DNA of 64,000 nt, taken from positions 29,413-93,412 of the forward strand of contig NZ_RWIJ01000026.1 of NCBI RefSeq assembly GCF_019805165.1. Direction: 5' to 3'. The translations under genes and the position numbers were made by a program. Shown one piece after another: positions 8,957-16,621 of the stretch. Within the stretch, counting starts at the first letter, position 1. Each line of letters begins with the position of its first letter. The notes beneath the pieces are model-generated. The model ran no database searches. It was not told the origin of the DNA and was given only the letters and a program-made list of their open reading frames with translations. The DNA comes from Azospirillum sp. 412522 (lineage in GTDB: Bacteria; Pseudomonadota; Alphaproteobacteria; Azospirillales; Azospirillaceae).

Positions 8957-9886
8957 TTACTCAAGGGTGTAGCGGACGGGAAGCGTGATGTCGATTTGGC
9001 TGCGACCCGTCGCGACCGGCAGGGGTGGAAGGGGGGACGCGCGCCGGATCATGTCCTCCGCGGCTTGGTCCAGGATGTCGTGGCCGGATCCCTGGACAAT
9101 CGACCATCCCGTGATGGTGCCGTCGGAGATGACCGTGAAACGGACCAGAACGGTGCCTTCCTGCCGCGTCAGGCGGGCAGGACGCGGATAGATCTTGTGC
9201 CGGGCGAGCCTCGCCTGAACGACGCCGAAGTAATCGGCGGCCTCTCTATCCGAACCGGGGCCCGAACCGGGGCCCGAACCGGGGGCCGAACCGGGGGCCG
9301 AACCAGGAGACGGGTTGGAGGTTGACGCCGCCGTTCGGACCGGCTGTGCCGGCACAGAGTGCATGATCCGGTCAGCGGCGGGATCCGGGGGGCTTGGCCG
9401 GGGACTGGCCGACGTCGGGCTTCTGGTGCGTACCGGCTTGGGCGGGGGGCGGGGAGCCGGGCGAGCCGGCTGCGGCGGCTCTGCAGGAACCGGGACCGGC
9501 AACGCCTCGCCGGGAGGTGCCGGCGCCTCGGCCGGAGCCGCCGCGACCGGGTCGGGAATTTCGGCGGCAGGCTGCGGCGCCGTCTCCGCAGTCTGCTCGA
9601 CTTCCTCGGAAAGAGGGTCAGGCTTCGCCTCCTGTCCCATCTCAACAGCGGTTTCGGAAGCCGACGGTGGTTCTGCAACGGCATCCAGAAAGGAAAGCTC
9701 CACCGAAACGACCGTCGGCGGAAGCTGCGGCGGTATATGCAGGCTTGCCACCAGCATGAGGATGACGGCATGCAGCGCAAGGGAGGCAGGCAGGCTCCAG
9801 CGCGATGCGCCCTTCGGTCCGGCCGACAGGACAGGTACGCCGTCCGCCGAACAGCGAAAGGCGGTGATCGATCGGTGCGCAGGCAT
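8957..9886 (-). CDS. tonB: TonB energy-transducing protein
   Basis: A 309-residue protein with one membrane helix (about 33-50) carrying the Ser35-x3-His39 pattern of TonB, a long Pro/Ala/Glu-rich periplasmic spacer, a Gly-Ser-Pro repeat tract, and a C-terminal TonB domain (DYFGVVQARLARHKIYPRPA...LPVRYTLE). It links the proton gradient to the outer-membrane receptor encoded 160 bp upstream. The frame continues upstream to a TTG, but the ATG at 9886 puts the helix at normal distance. No exbB or exbD is in the window, so energising proteins must come from elsewhere. Confidence 0.9.
   Translation of the reverse strand: MPAHRSITAFRCSADGVPVLSAGPKGASRWSLPASLALHAVILMLVASLHIPPQLPPTVVSVELSFLDAVAEPPSASETAVEMGQEAKPDPLSEEVEQTAETAPQPAAEIPDPVAAAPAEAPAPPGEALPVPVPAEPPQPARPAPRPPPKPVRTRSPTSASPRPSPPDPAADRIMHSVPAQPVRTAASTSNPSPGSAPGSAPGSGPGSGPGSDREAADYFGVVQARLARHKIYPRPARLTRQEGTVLVRFTVISDGTITGWSIVQGSGHDILDQAAEDMIRRASPLPPLPVATGRSQIDITLPVRYTLE
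9251..9311 (-). repeat. 12-bp tandem repeat inside tonB
   Basis: About five copies of a 12-bp unit, CGAACCGGGGCC or CGAACCGGGGGC on the plus strand. They encode four-residue steps Pro-Gly-Ser-Ala/Gly in the TonB spacer, just before the folded C-terminal domain. The near-identical units suggest recent slippage, so the spacer length may vary between strains. Confidence 0.85.
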
Positions 9887-9984
9887 GGGATGTGCCTTTG
9901 ACAGGAGTTTGCGAGCGGATTGTCCGCCCCACGGGAAGACGGTCGCGGATCCCGGCGAGTGGTGGACCGCCCGCAAGGTTTGAT

Positions 9985-10010
9985 GCCCCCGATCGACATG
10001 GACCGGGGGC
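9985..10010 (-). terminator. GC-rich hairpin between the copper receptor gene and tonB
   Basis: A 7-bp stem (GCCCCCG / CGGGGGC) with a 12-nt loop lies in the 160-bp gap. No T-run follows on the minus strand, so it may weaken or stabilise the transcript rather than end it. Confidence 0.3.
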
Positions 10011-10046
10011 TAACCTCAGCAGGTGACGCTCACTCCGCAATCCGCC

Positions 10047-12227
10047 TCAGAACTTCACCGTCACGCCGGCCATGAACGAGCGCCCCGCTCCCGGCAGCGC
10101 TCCGACCGTGCCGCCGCTTCCCCCGGCCCGGTAATCGGCATAAGCGACACCGCCAAGCGGCAGGTAATAGTGCTGGTCGAGCAGGTTTTCGACGCCGGCG
10201 TCGATCCGGACGTTGCCCCACTCGTACCCGGTCCGCAGGTTCACCAGGGCGTAACCCGGCGTCTTCGGCTCGTTGCGCGCCGCTTCCACCCGCTCCTTGC
10301 GGGCGGTCGCCTGCACCTCCACGGCGCTGCTCCATCCACCCAGCCGGTGTTCCATCGTCAGCAAGGCATTGAGCGGCATCATGTGGTACAGCGCATCGCC
10401 GGTGTCGAGGTTGCGGCCATGCACCCAGCCGACCACCCCGGACAAGCGGAAGGCGCCGATGTCCTCGTCCTCGTAGACCCTGGACGCCGCCGACAGGTTG
10501 GCGCCGACGAGCACCGCGTCATGGTTGGCGAAGCGCAGCTTGACGAAGCCGTTGCTCAGCGTGCCGATCCGCTCGACGTCGATGAAGTTCTGCACATAGG
10601 TGTAATAGGGGGTGAGCTTGACCTCCCACGCCTTGTGGGTGGCGTCATGCAGCGACAGGGTGGTGCTCACGGTGTTGGCCACCTCGGGCTTGAGGTCGGG
10701 GTTGCCGACATAGCCGTTGGCGTCGCCGAACCAGCCGTTCATGCTGCTCGACATGCCGCCGGTTCCCCAGGCATAGCGTTCATAGAGATTGGGCGAGCGG
10801 GTCTTGCGGGCGTAGCCGGCTTCGATCGCGCTGGTGTCTGACGGGGTGTGGCGGACCAGCGCCGTCACGTCGAAATTGACGTCGGTGCGGGCATGGCCGC
10901 GGGCGTTGAAGGCCCGCGCGTCGGCCGCGTCCGGATTGGCCATCGCCATCATGCCCATGCCGATGGGATTCTGCCAGGAATAGGGCTGCACCGCGCCGGC
11001 GTCCATCCACACCACGTCGTTGCGTGCGCCGAGCAGGGTCGTCCATTCCGGCGACCAGTTGGCCTCCCATTCGGCGAAGGTGCCGACGCGGTTGCGGGTG
11101 CCGCCCTTGACGTTCCAGTAGGTCAACGGCCCCATCATCATGCTGCCCGCCACCGGATCCCACCAGTCGTCCAGCCCGGTGTGGCGGAACTCGTTGCCAA
11201 TGCGCAGGGTGTCGCGCGCCGACAGCGGCAGCGTCGCCTTGACCGAATAGCCGGCATCGGTCGTCAGCGTGTCCATCGGCATGCCGCCCTTGGCGGTGCC
11301 GCCCTTGTCCTCCAGGAAGTTCATGGTGTGCCGGGTGCGGCGCCAGTTGGCGCGTGCGTCCAGCGTTCCCCAGTCGAACGCTCCTTCATAGCGGCCATTG
11401 ATGAAGGCGCTGTGGTTGTCGGTCAGGTCCATGCGCTGGGTCGGGAAGCCCTGGTAGGGCATGGTCTGGATGCCGCCCTGCAGCGTGACCTGATGCCCGT
11501 CGCGCCGCGCTCCGAACGTCACGGCGTTGTCCTGCACGTTGTAGAGCGTCGAGCGTACGGTCTGGCCGTTGCCGGCCTTGTAGTTCCCGGCCCGGCTCCA
11601 GGACCCGTTGTAGCCGAGACTGAAGCTGTCGTCGGCGACGGCCGCCTCCGCGGCCCCCGTCGCGCCGCGACCGTTGGAGCGATAGAAGGCCGACAGCTTA
11701 CCCTCTGTATGCGGCGCCTCGCCCGGTGCGGCGAAGACCGGCGGGGCGCTTTCGACCGAGATGGTGCCGGAGAGGCTGTCGCCGCCGGCGCTGACCGGGG
11801 TGATGCCGGCCAGCACCTCCACCTTGGACACGCGCGTGGGGGCGATGGCGGACAGGGCCGGGTTCATCTGGTTGGGACAGGCCGGGGCGATGGGCGCGCC
11901 GTCGACCAGCACATTGACGCGGTCGGCGCCCAACCCGTTCAGCGCCGGCAGGCTCGACACGCCGCCGTTGCCGTTCAGGCTGACCCCGGCCAGCCCGCGC
12001 AGCAGGGCAGCGGTGTCGCCGGTGGAGACGCGGCGGGCGGCCAGTCCCGCGCCGCCAAGGCCGTCGCCCGACAGCAAGGCGCCGTCGTCCGGACCGGCGG
12101 TTACGGAAATCGTAGGCAGGGAGTGGACGGCCTGGGCAAGGGTATCGGTGGAAAGCAGGCCAGCCAGGGCGGCACTCGACAGCAGGGCCGCACGCAGGGC
12201 GTCGGCCGCAGCATAACGCGACATCAT
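10047..12227 (-). CDS. TonB-dependent outer-membrane copper receptor (OprC/NosA type)
   Basis: A 726-residue outer-membrane receptor: signal peptide (about 1-32, ending DTLAQA), a TonB-box-like TISVTA at 39-44, a plug domain (about 45-165) and a beta-barrel ending in phenylalanine (GVTVKF). The plug has Cys117-Pro-Asn-Gln-Met121 (CxxxM) and the barrel has His300-Thr-Met302 (HxM). In Pseudomonas OprC a CxxxM plus HxM pair holds copper, so both halves of the copper site appear present. The run PNQMNP also matches NosA-like receptors. The ATG at 12227 is followed by a second ATG; either may serve. It precedes tonB and follows a DUF2946-like gene on the same strand. Confidence 0.9.
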   Translation of the reverse strand: MMSRYAAADALRAALLSSAALAGLLSTDTLAQAVHSLPTISVTAGPDDGALLSGDGLGGAGLAARRVSTGDTAALLRGLAGVSLNGNGGVSSLPALNGLGADRVNVLVDGAPIAPACPNQMNPALSAIAPTRVSKVEVLAGITPVSAGGDSLSGTISVESAPPVFAAPGEAPHTEGKLSAFYRSNGRGATGAAEAAVADDSFSLGYNGSWSRAGNYKAGNGQTVRSTLYNVQDNAVTFGARRDGHQVTLQGGIQTMPYQGFPTQRMDLTDNHSAFINGRYEGAFDWGTLDARANWRRTRHTMNFLEDKGGTAKGGMPMDTLTTDAGYSVKATLPLSARDTLRIGNEFRHTGLDDWWDPVAGSMMMGPLTYWNVKGGTRNRVGTFAEWEANWSPEWTTLLGARNDVVWMDAGAVQPYSWQNPIGMGMMAMANPDAADARAFNARGHARTDVNFDVTALVRHTPSDTSAIEAGYARKTRSPNLYERYAWGTGGMSSSMNGWFGDANGYVGNPDLKPEVANTVSTTLSLHDATHKAWEVKLTPYYTYVQNFIDVERIGTLSNGFVKLRFANHDAVLVGANLSAASRVYEDEDIGAFRLSGVVGWVHGRNLDTGDALYHMMPLNALLTMEHRLGGWSSAVEVQATARKERVEAARNEPKTPGYALVNLRTGYEWGNVRIDAGVENLLDQHYYLPLGGVAYADYRAGGSGGTVGALPGAGRSFMAGVTVKF

Positions 12228-12367
12228 GACAATTCTCGATCTGAAGCCAGCCGGACGCAACGCCGCACCATCGCGACGGGCGGCGTGCAAAGCTGGAAGG
12301 CGGAATGGATGGCAACGGGGCGGTCAGCCGCGCGATCCTCTCGCGCAGCGATCCCGCGATCCTGGCC

Positions 12368-12778
12368 TCAGACCGGCGGCCCACGGGCCTGGAGGGTGGA
12401 CAGGAACCAACCGGCCGCAATCAGATCGCCGGGCAACAGCTCGGGGCTGTGCCGCCTGCTCATGGCGGGCACCATCCGCATATCTGGCGGCGGCATGGCC
12501 AGCCCGCCGATCAGCGGGCATAACGGACAGGAGCCCCCGGACATCGCCGATTCGGTCTTGCCGGACACCGCATCGCCGCCTGTTCCGTGATCGCCCCACA
12601 CCATGGTCTTGAACCCGTCGGGGGTGCAGATGACCATCCGGTCGCTGTCGGCGGCATCGGCGGACGCGACCATGGCAGGCATCCAGGCCCAGGCGACGAT
12701 CTGCAACAGCAACGCGATCGCGCCGGCCGCAAGGCCGACCCGCCGCGTAGGCTGCATCCTGTCCTGGGTCGTGTTCAT
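12368..12778 (-). CDS. Second DUF2946-like small protein, upstream of the copper receptor
   Basis: 136 residues from the ATG at 12778: one hydrophobic segment (about 15-38), then a Met/Asp-rich stretch and the motif GGSCPLCPLIGGLAMPP with a CxxC. Several methionines (MPPPDMRM, VPAMS) follow, which fits a copper-handling protein, but no function is established. In-frame starts at 12820 (ATG) and 12832 (GTG) are also possible, and none has a strong ribosome site. It precedes the copper receptor by 140 bp on the minus strand, and a like gene opens the plus-strand copper trio. Confidence 0.6.
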   Translation of the reverse strand: MNTTQDRMQPTRRVGLAAGAIALLLQIVAWAWMPAMVASADAADSDRMVICTPDGFKTMVWGDHGTGGDAVSGKTESAMSGGSCPLCPLIGGLAMPPPDMRMVPAMSRRHSPELLPGDLIAAGWFLSTLQARGPPV

Positions 12779-12906
12779 GCCGATCCGCTGCGTCGTCCCC
12801 TGTGCGTTCAGGACACGCATCAGGTGCGGCACAATAGTCCAAGTGCCACAGTAGGAATCAGCGGCATATTCGCGCAGGGGAACGGCGGCGCGCCCTGTCG
12901 GGGCGA

Positions 12907-12931
12907 CGGACGAGCATTACCGCCTCGTCCG
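12907..12931. terminator. Hairpin between the polyferredoxin gene and the DUF2946-like gene
   Basis: An 8-bp perfect stem (CGGACGAG / CTCGTCCG) with a 9-nt loop in the gap between two minus-strand genes. It has no clear T-run on the minus strand, so termination between the iron and copper sets is uncertain. Confidence 0.3.
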
Positions 12932-12981
12932 TTTCGCGGAACGGTCTCGCACCGGCCATCCCATGCCGGACATTGCGGCGA

Positions 12982-14433
12982 TCACAGCCCGAAAATGGCC
13001 GGCCACCAACCGATGCCGACCAGCACGCTGCCAACCAGGCCCGGCAGAAGCGGGAGACTGCGTTTGGCAGCGGGAACGCCCTGCCGCTCCAGGATGCGCC
13101 AGCCCAGCAGCACGCTCCAGACGATGCCCGCGGCGAAGAGGCCTCCGCGAATGGCGTGCACGCCGAAATCCCCGAAGGGTCCGTAGCGCAGCGGTGTCAG
13201 CAGTTCCGCACCGAGCCCGATGAACAGCGACATCAGTGCAACCGGGGAATACTGATAGCCCAGTTCAGTGAAGCACTGACTGAAGGAGCCTTCTGCGCCG
13301 GCCTGACGGGCCAGCTTGGCAGTCAGGGCGGTGATCGCTCCCAGGATCGTCGTCAACACCAGCATGCAACCGAGCATGAAGCCGATAATCGCGACGAAGT
13401 CGAGCCACAGGAAGGTCTCACCGCGTTCGGGATGGACCACCATCAGCCAGGATGGACCGATCCGGGTCAGCCAATCCCAGCCATGGTCGATGGCCCATTC
13501 GCCCAAGGCTTGGCGCAGGTCCTGGTAGATGGGCAGCACCAGCCACAGGAAGCCGCCGAGCGCGACCCCGGTATCGAGGAAAAGGAACCATGTCTCCGCC
13601 TTGTTCGCATGGTGGTCGCGGATCCTCTCGACCTCCTTGCCCGGATGATGGAGTTCCAATTTCACCCCCCCTGCGGCCGCGGGGTTGACGCAGCGGAAAC
13701 AAGCGATGCAGTGACGGGATTCGGTCTTGCGGGCGGTGTCGATCATCGTCGGGCAGACGCCGCGTTCGGTGTATTCCCGGTTGCCGGGAAGCCGCCGACG
13801 CGGAGCGAACTGCACGGAACCAAGGCGGGAGTACAGGCCCAGCACCCGCCCGATCGGGCACAAATGACGGCACCACACCCGCTTGCCGCGCCCGTAGACC
13901 AGCCCGGTCAGAATGGCCAGCAGCATGGTCAAGCCGAAGAGCCCCGCCGCCGCCTCCGGATGATCGCGCACGCCGAGTGTCTGGCCGAGCAGCGTCGTTA
14001 CGATGAAGCTGATGGCCGGGGTGCCTTCCCAACGGATCCAGGCGGGAATGGAGCGTTGCAGACCGAAGCGGTTGGCGAACTCGGACGCGGCGCCCATCGG
14101 ACAGAAGACGCCGCACCACAGCCGTCCGACGACGATCACCGTCAGAAACACCAGGGGGAACCAGAGTCCCCAGAGAAGGTATTTCAGCGCCAGTCGCGGA
14201 TCGGTCCACGCCGTCGCTTCCGGGGCGGGTTCGGGCAACACCGCCGGCAGGGCGACGACGATCAGGAACACAAGCAGCATCGCCGCCTGAAGCCACTTCA
14301 CGTGGCGGCGATGCGTGACGAAGAGGGATTCGAGCGCCTGCACCACACGGTGGCGGCCGTCGGGTGCCGGTGTTGCGGTCTTCCGGGCGTCGTCGGAAAT
14401 GCCGATTTCCAAGCTCATGATCGATGTCTTCAT
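12982..14433 (-). CDS. 4Fe-4S polyferredoxin membrane protein (NapH/CcoG-like) of the P19-FTR1 iron operon
   Basis: 483 residues with about six membrane helices and three cysteine clusters: Cys107-x3-Cys111-Pro (WCGVFCPMG), Cys188-x3-Cys192-Pro (WCRHLCPIG) and a ferredoxin-type Cys242-x2-Cys245-x2-Cys248 with Cys227 upstream (HCIACFRCVNP). Such proteins carry electrons across the inner membrane. At the end of P19-FTR1 operons the likely task is reducing ferric iron, or copper, for uptake. The frame extends upstream through ftr1 in another phase; the ATG at 14433 is chosen, with an ATG at 14417 also possible. It lies 50 bp after ftr1. Confidence 0.8.
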   Translation of the reverse strand: MKTSIMSLEIGISDDARKTATPAPDGRHRVVQALESLFVTHRRHVKWLQAAMLLVFLIVVALPAVLPEPAPEATAWTDPRLALKYLLWGLWFPLVFLTVIVVGRLWCGVFCPMGAASEFANRFGLQRSIPAWIRWEGTPAISFIVTTLLGQTLGVRDHPEAAAGLFGLTMLLAILTGLVYGRGKRVWCRHLCPIGRVLGLYSRLGSVQFAPRRRLPGNREYTERGVCPTMIDTARKTESRHCIACFRCVNPAAAGGVKLELHHPGKEVERIRDHHANKAETWFLFLDTGVALGGFLWLVLPIYQDLRQALGEWAIDHGWDWLTRIGPSWLMVVHPERGETFLWLDFVAIIGFMLGCMLVLTTILGAITALTAKLARQAGAEGSFSQCFTELGYQYSPVALMSLFIGLGAELLTPLRYGPFGDFGVHAIRGGLFAAGIVWSVLLGWRILERQGVPAAKRSLPLLPGLVGSVLVGIGWWPAIFGL

Positions 14434-14483
14434 TGACACGGATTGGGAAGATGCCAGGACGGCGAACCGACCCGGGAGATCCG

Positions 14484-15329
14484 TCAGGCCAGGGCCGATT
14501 TGCCCGGCGGGAACCGGAGGTGGAGCAGGCAAAGGACCACTGCCCAATAGGCGGCGTAGGCGATCAGCTCCATCAAGTTGGGCTGCGCCCGGTATCCGGT
14601 CAGCGCGGAGATGAATCCGCCACCGGCGGTACCGTCCGAGATGAGCCACGACGTGTTCCAAAGCCCGCGCGAAAGCTTGGGCAGGATGCCCAGATCGATC
14701 AGACCGTCGATGCCGCTCATCAGCAGTGCGGCCGCAAGGAACATCAGCATCACCTCGGTGATGCCGAAGAACAGCCGCCAGGGCATGCGCTTGCCGGCCA
14801 GGCGCAGCAGGCCATAGGTCAGCGTCGCCATGCCGACCCCGACCAGAGCGGCGACAACGCCGCCAGCCAGCGAACCGCCCGCGCCGGCCGACAGCGTGCC
14901 GTAAAGAAAAATCACCGTCTCGCTGCCCTCGCGGGCCACCGCAAGGAGGGCGAGAACGAACACCCCCCACGATTTCCGCCGTTCAACCGCCTCGTCGAGG
15001 GCGGCCTCCAGGTTCCGCTTCATGTCCCGGGCGTGACGGTGCATCCACACCAGCATCTGGACGATGAGGAGGGCGGCGACGAGCACGGTGGCTGTTTGAT
15101 AGGCCTGCTGCGCATCTTCCGAAAGCAGGTCGCCCAAAATGGTGAGTGCCATGGCAAGGAGCGACGCCAGGGCTAGTCCGGCGGCCACGCCGCTCCAGAG
15201 AAAGCCGCGTGGCCGTCGCGGATCGGCGACCTGCGTCACCAGCCAGGAATCGAGAATGCCGATGACAAGCAGCGCCTCCACGCTTTCCCGCCACACGACA
15301 AAGGCGATAGCGCCAAGTTGTGCATTCAT
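14484..15329 (-). CDS. FTR1-family high-affinity iron permease
   Basis: 281 residues, about seven membrane helices. The two iron-binding REXXE motifs are present: RESVE at 14-18 and REGSE at 133-137, as in FTR1, EfeU and FetM permeases. GGAGG lies 10 nt before the ATG. It follows the cupredoxin gene by 24 bp and precedes the polyferredoxin gene, forming the P19-type iron-uptake operon. In the known systems P19 and the cupredoxin act in the periplasm and the permease moves iron through the inner membrane. Confidence 0.92.
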   Translation of the reverse strand: MNAQLGAIAFVVWRESVEALLVIGILDSWLVTQVADPRRPRGFLWSGVAAGLALASLLAMALTILGDLLSEDAQQAYQTATVLVAALLIVQMLVWMHRHARDMKRNLEAALDEAVERRKSWGVFVLALLAVAREGSETVIFLYGTLSAGAGGSLAGGVVAALVGVGMATLTYGLLRLAGKRMPWRLFFGITEVMLMFLAAALLMSGIDGLIDLGILPKLSRGLWNTSWLISDGTAGGGFISALTGYRAQPNLMELIAYAAYWAVVLCLLHLRFPPGKSALA

Positions 15330-15353
15330 CCCTTTATTCCTCCCACGCCAAAG

Positions 15354-15725
15354 TTACCTGGCGATCAGGACTGCAGGAGGCGCTTCCGGGTGGAAGTCGT
15401 CGAAGAAGGAATATTCGCCAGGGTCCAAGCCCTTGATGACCATGAAGGACTCCGATTCCGGAGCCAGAACCTTTTCCTTGCGCAGGGGCAGGCTCTCGAA
15501 TTCCGCCGGAGTCTTCCCCTTGTTGACCAGTTTCAGCTCAATGCGCGTATCGGCCGGCACCTCGAGGCGTTGCGGGCTCATCGCGCCATCGTTGAATTCG
15601 ATGACGAATGTGGGATCGTCGCCGGCCGACGCAGGTGGGGCCGCAGCGCTCAAGGCGAGCGCCGTGGCGAATGCCAGACACGGGCGCAAAGCCCGTGTCC
15701 GCACGAAATGCAGCTTAGTAGCCAC
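15354..15725 (-). CDS. Periplasmic cupredoxin-domain protein of the iron operon
   Basis: 123 residues with a signal peptide (about 1-35, ending PPASAG) and one cupredoxin-like domain (FVIEFNDGAMSPQRLEVPADTRIELKLVNKGKTP...). It matches the small cupredoxin found with P19 and FTR1 and the N-terminal domain of EfeO. No complete type-1 copper ligand set is obvious, so it may bind iron or copper in another way. The GTG start at 15725 overlaps the end of the P19 gene by 11 bp, so translation is probably coupled; a later GTG at about 15704 is possible. Confidence 0.75.
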   Translation of the reverse strand: MATKLHFVRTRALRPCLAFATALALSAAAPPASAGDDPTFVIEFNDGAMSPQRLEVPADTRIELKLVNKGKTPAEFESLPLRKEKVLAPESESFMVIKGLDPGEYSFFDDFHPEAPPAVLIAR

Positions 15726-16254
15726 CCTTCTTGCCCGTTCCGGTGTAGACGAAATCGTTGGTCACGGTGAAGGGTTCGAACCACGGCTTGACGCCGGTTT
15801 CCTTGTCCACGTGACGCCCGAAATGGTTGCCGTGGGAGGCCGTCGGCGGGGAGATGCGGTAGCTCACCGTGTACTTGCCGGGGCCGGCGAGCTTCACGTT
15901 CTCGCCATAATGCGGGCCATCGTTGGCGACCATGGGCATGAAGTCGCCCTTCGCGACGGTCTGGCCGTCCTTGGTCACTTCATAGCTGATGACGAGGTAC
16001 GGAACCCAGTCACCCTTGGCGAAGCCGTTGACATTGCTCTTGGTCGCCTTGATGTCCGCTTCCATGTGGACGTCGGCGTCCTTGGCCGGGGTCATCATGC
16101 CCGCCGGTTCCATCTCGATCGGTTGCAGGTAGACCGCGGCGATTTCCATGCCCGCCTTTTCCTGGGGCTTGCCGATCGGATATTCCTTGGCCATGGCTGA
16201 CGGAGACAAAGCGAGGGTGAGCGCGGCAATGGCCACGCCGGTGAAAATGTGCAT
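15715..16254 (-). CDS. P19/Tpd-family periplasmic iron-transport protein
   Basis: 179 residues: signal peptide (about 1-22, ending SAMA) and one P19 domain (KEYPIGKPQEKAGMEIAAVY, EMEPAGMMTPAKDADVHMEADI, NDGPHYGENV, HGNHFGRHVDKETG). In Campylobacter the homologue binds copper and an iron-site metal through Met, His and Glu residues. Fitting His, Met and Glu residues are here, but I cannot assign each ligand without an alignment. It is the first gene of the iron operon, with a Fur-like box 17-35 bp upstream. Confidence 0.88.
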   Translation of the reverse strand: MHIFTGVAIAALTLALSPSAMAKEYPIGKPQEKAGMEIAAVYLQPIEMEPAGMMTPAKDADVHMEADIKATKSNVNGFAKGDWVPYLVISYEVTKDGQTVAKGDFMPMVANDGPHYGENVKLAGPGKYTVSYRISPPTASHGNHFGRHVDKETGVKPWFEPFTVTNDFVYTGTGKKGGY

Positions 16255-16270
16255 TTTCAGCTGCCTAGTT

Positions 16271-16289
16271 GCGAATGAATTGCATTATG
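16271..16289. promoter_or_regulatory. Fur-like operator upstream of the P19 iron operon
   Basis: GCGAATGAATTGCATTATG matches 12 of 19 positions of the classical Fur box and keeps both AATGA and CATTAT arms. It lies 17-35 bp before the P19 start and overlaps CATAAT, a plausible -10 on the minus strand. Fur repression in iron-rich cells is the expected role, but an alphaproteobacterial Mur/Irr-type regulator could use the site instead. Confidence 0.45.
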
Positions 16290-16559
16290 AAGTGAAGGCC
16301 CGAACGGCACGTCCCGTCAACAAGTTCTTTTCCGGTATACAGCCGGTTTTTCGAATATCCGGCGGTTATGGCCCGTAATGCTGCGTTATGTCGCAGTCTC
16401 TGAACTCGCCAGTCTTTGTATTCGACTGATAGTCTTGTATGCGGAACGTTGCGGGTACCGCCTTGCACCGGCGCAAGTTCGACCGGCAGGGGACGGAATG
16501 GGCCTGTCTGTATTCCGGTTCTATTTATGGAAATGAGTGAGAAGCGCCCTGAACGTGGA
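16290..16559. other. Gene-free stretch upstream of the P19 operon
   Basis: Less GC-rich than its surroundings; I find no credible gene in it on either strand. It should hold the upstream promoter elements of the P19 operon. A TTGACG near 16312 on the minus strand resembles a -35 but is too far from CATAAT. Confidence 0.4.
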
Positions 16560-16591
16560 AATGCCGCCCGATCGCATGACCGGGCGGCATT
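16560..16591 (-). terminator. Terminator of hppD
   Basis: An 11-bp perfect stem (AATGCCGCCCG / CGGGCGGCATT) with a 10-nt loop starts 31 bp after the hppD stop and is followed on the minus strand by TTTCC. Its placement and stem strength fit a factor-independent terminator, though the U-tract is short. Confidence 0.6.
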
Positions 16592-16621
16592 CGGAACCTC
16601 TTACCTGCAAGGGCCTGATGC

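Noticed and set aside
9251..9311. Regular 12-bp repeats considered as a CRISPR or operator array
   Set aside because: The units are directly adjacent without spacers, lie inside tonB in frame and encode the proline-rich spacer.
16265..16468. A 67-codon minus-strand frame upstream of P19
   Set aside because: It covers the promoter and Fur-like box, lacks a ribosome site and has non-typical codon use.
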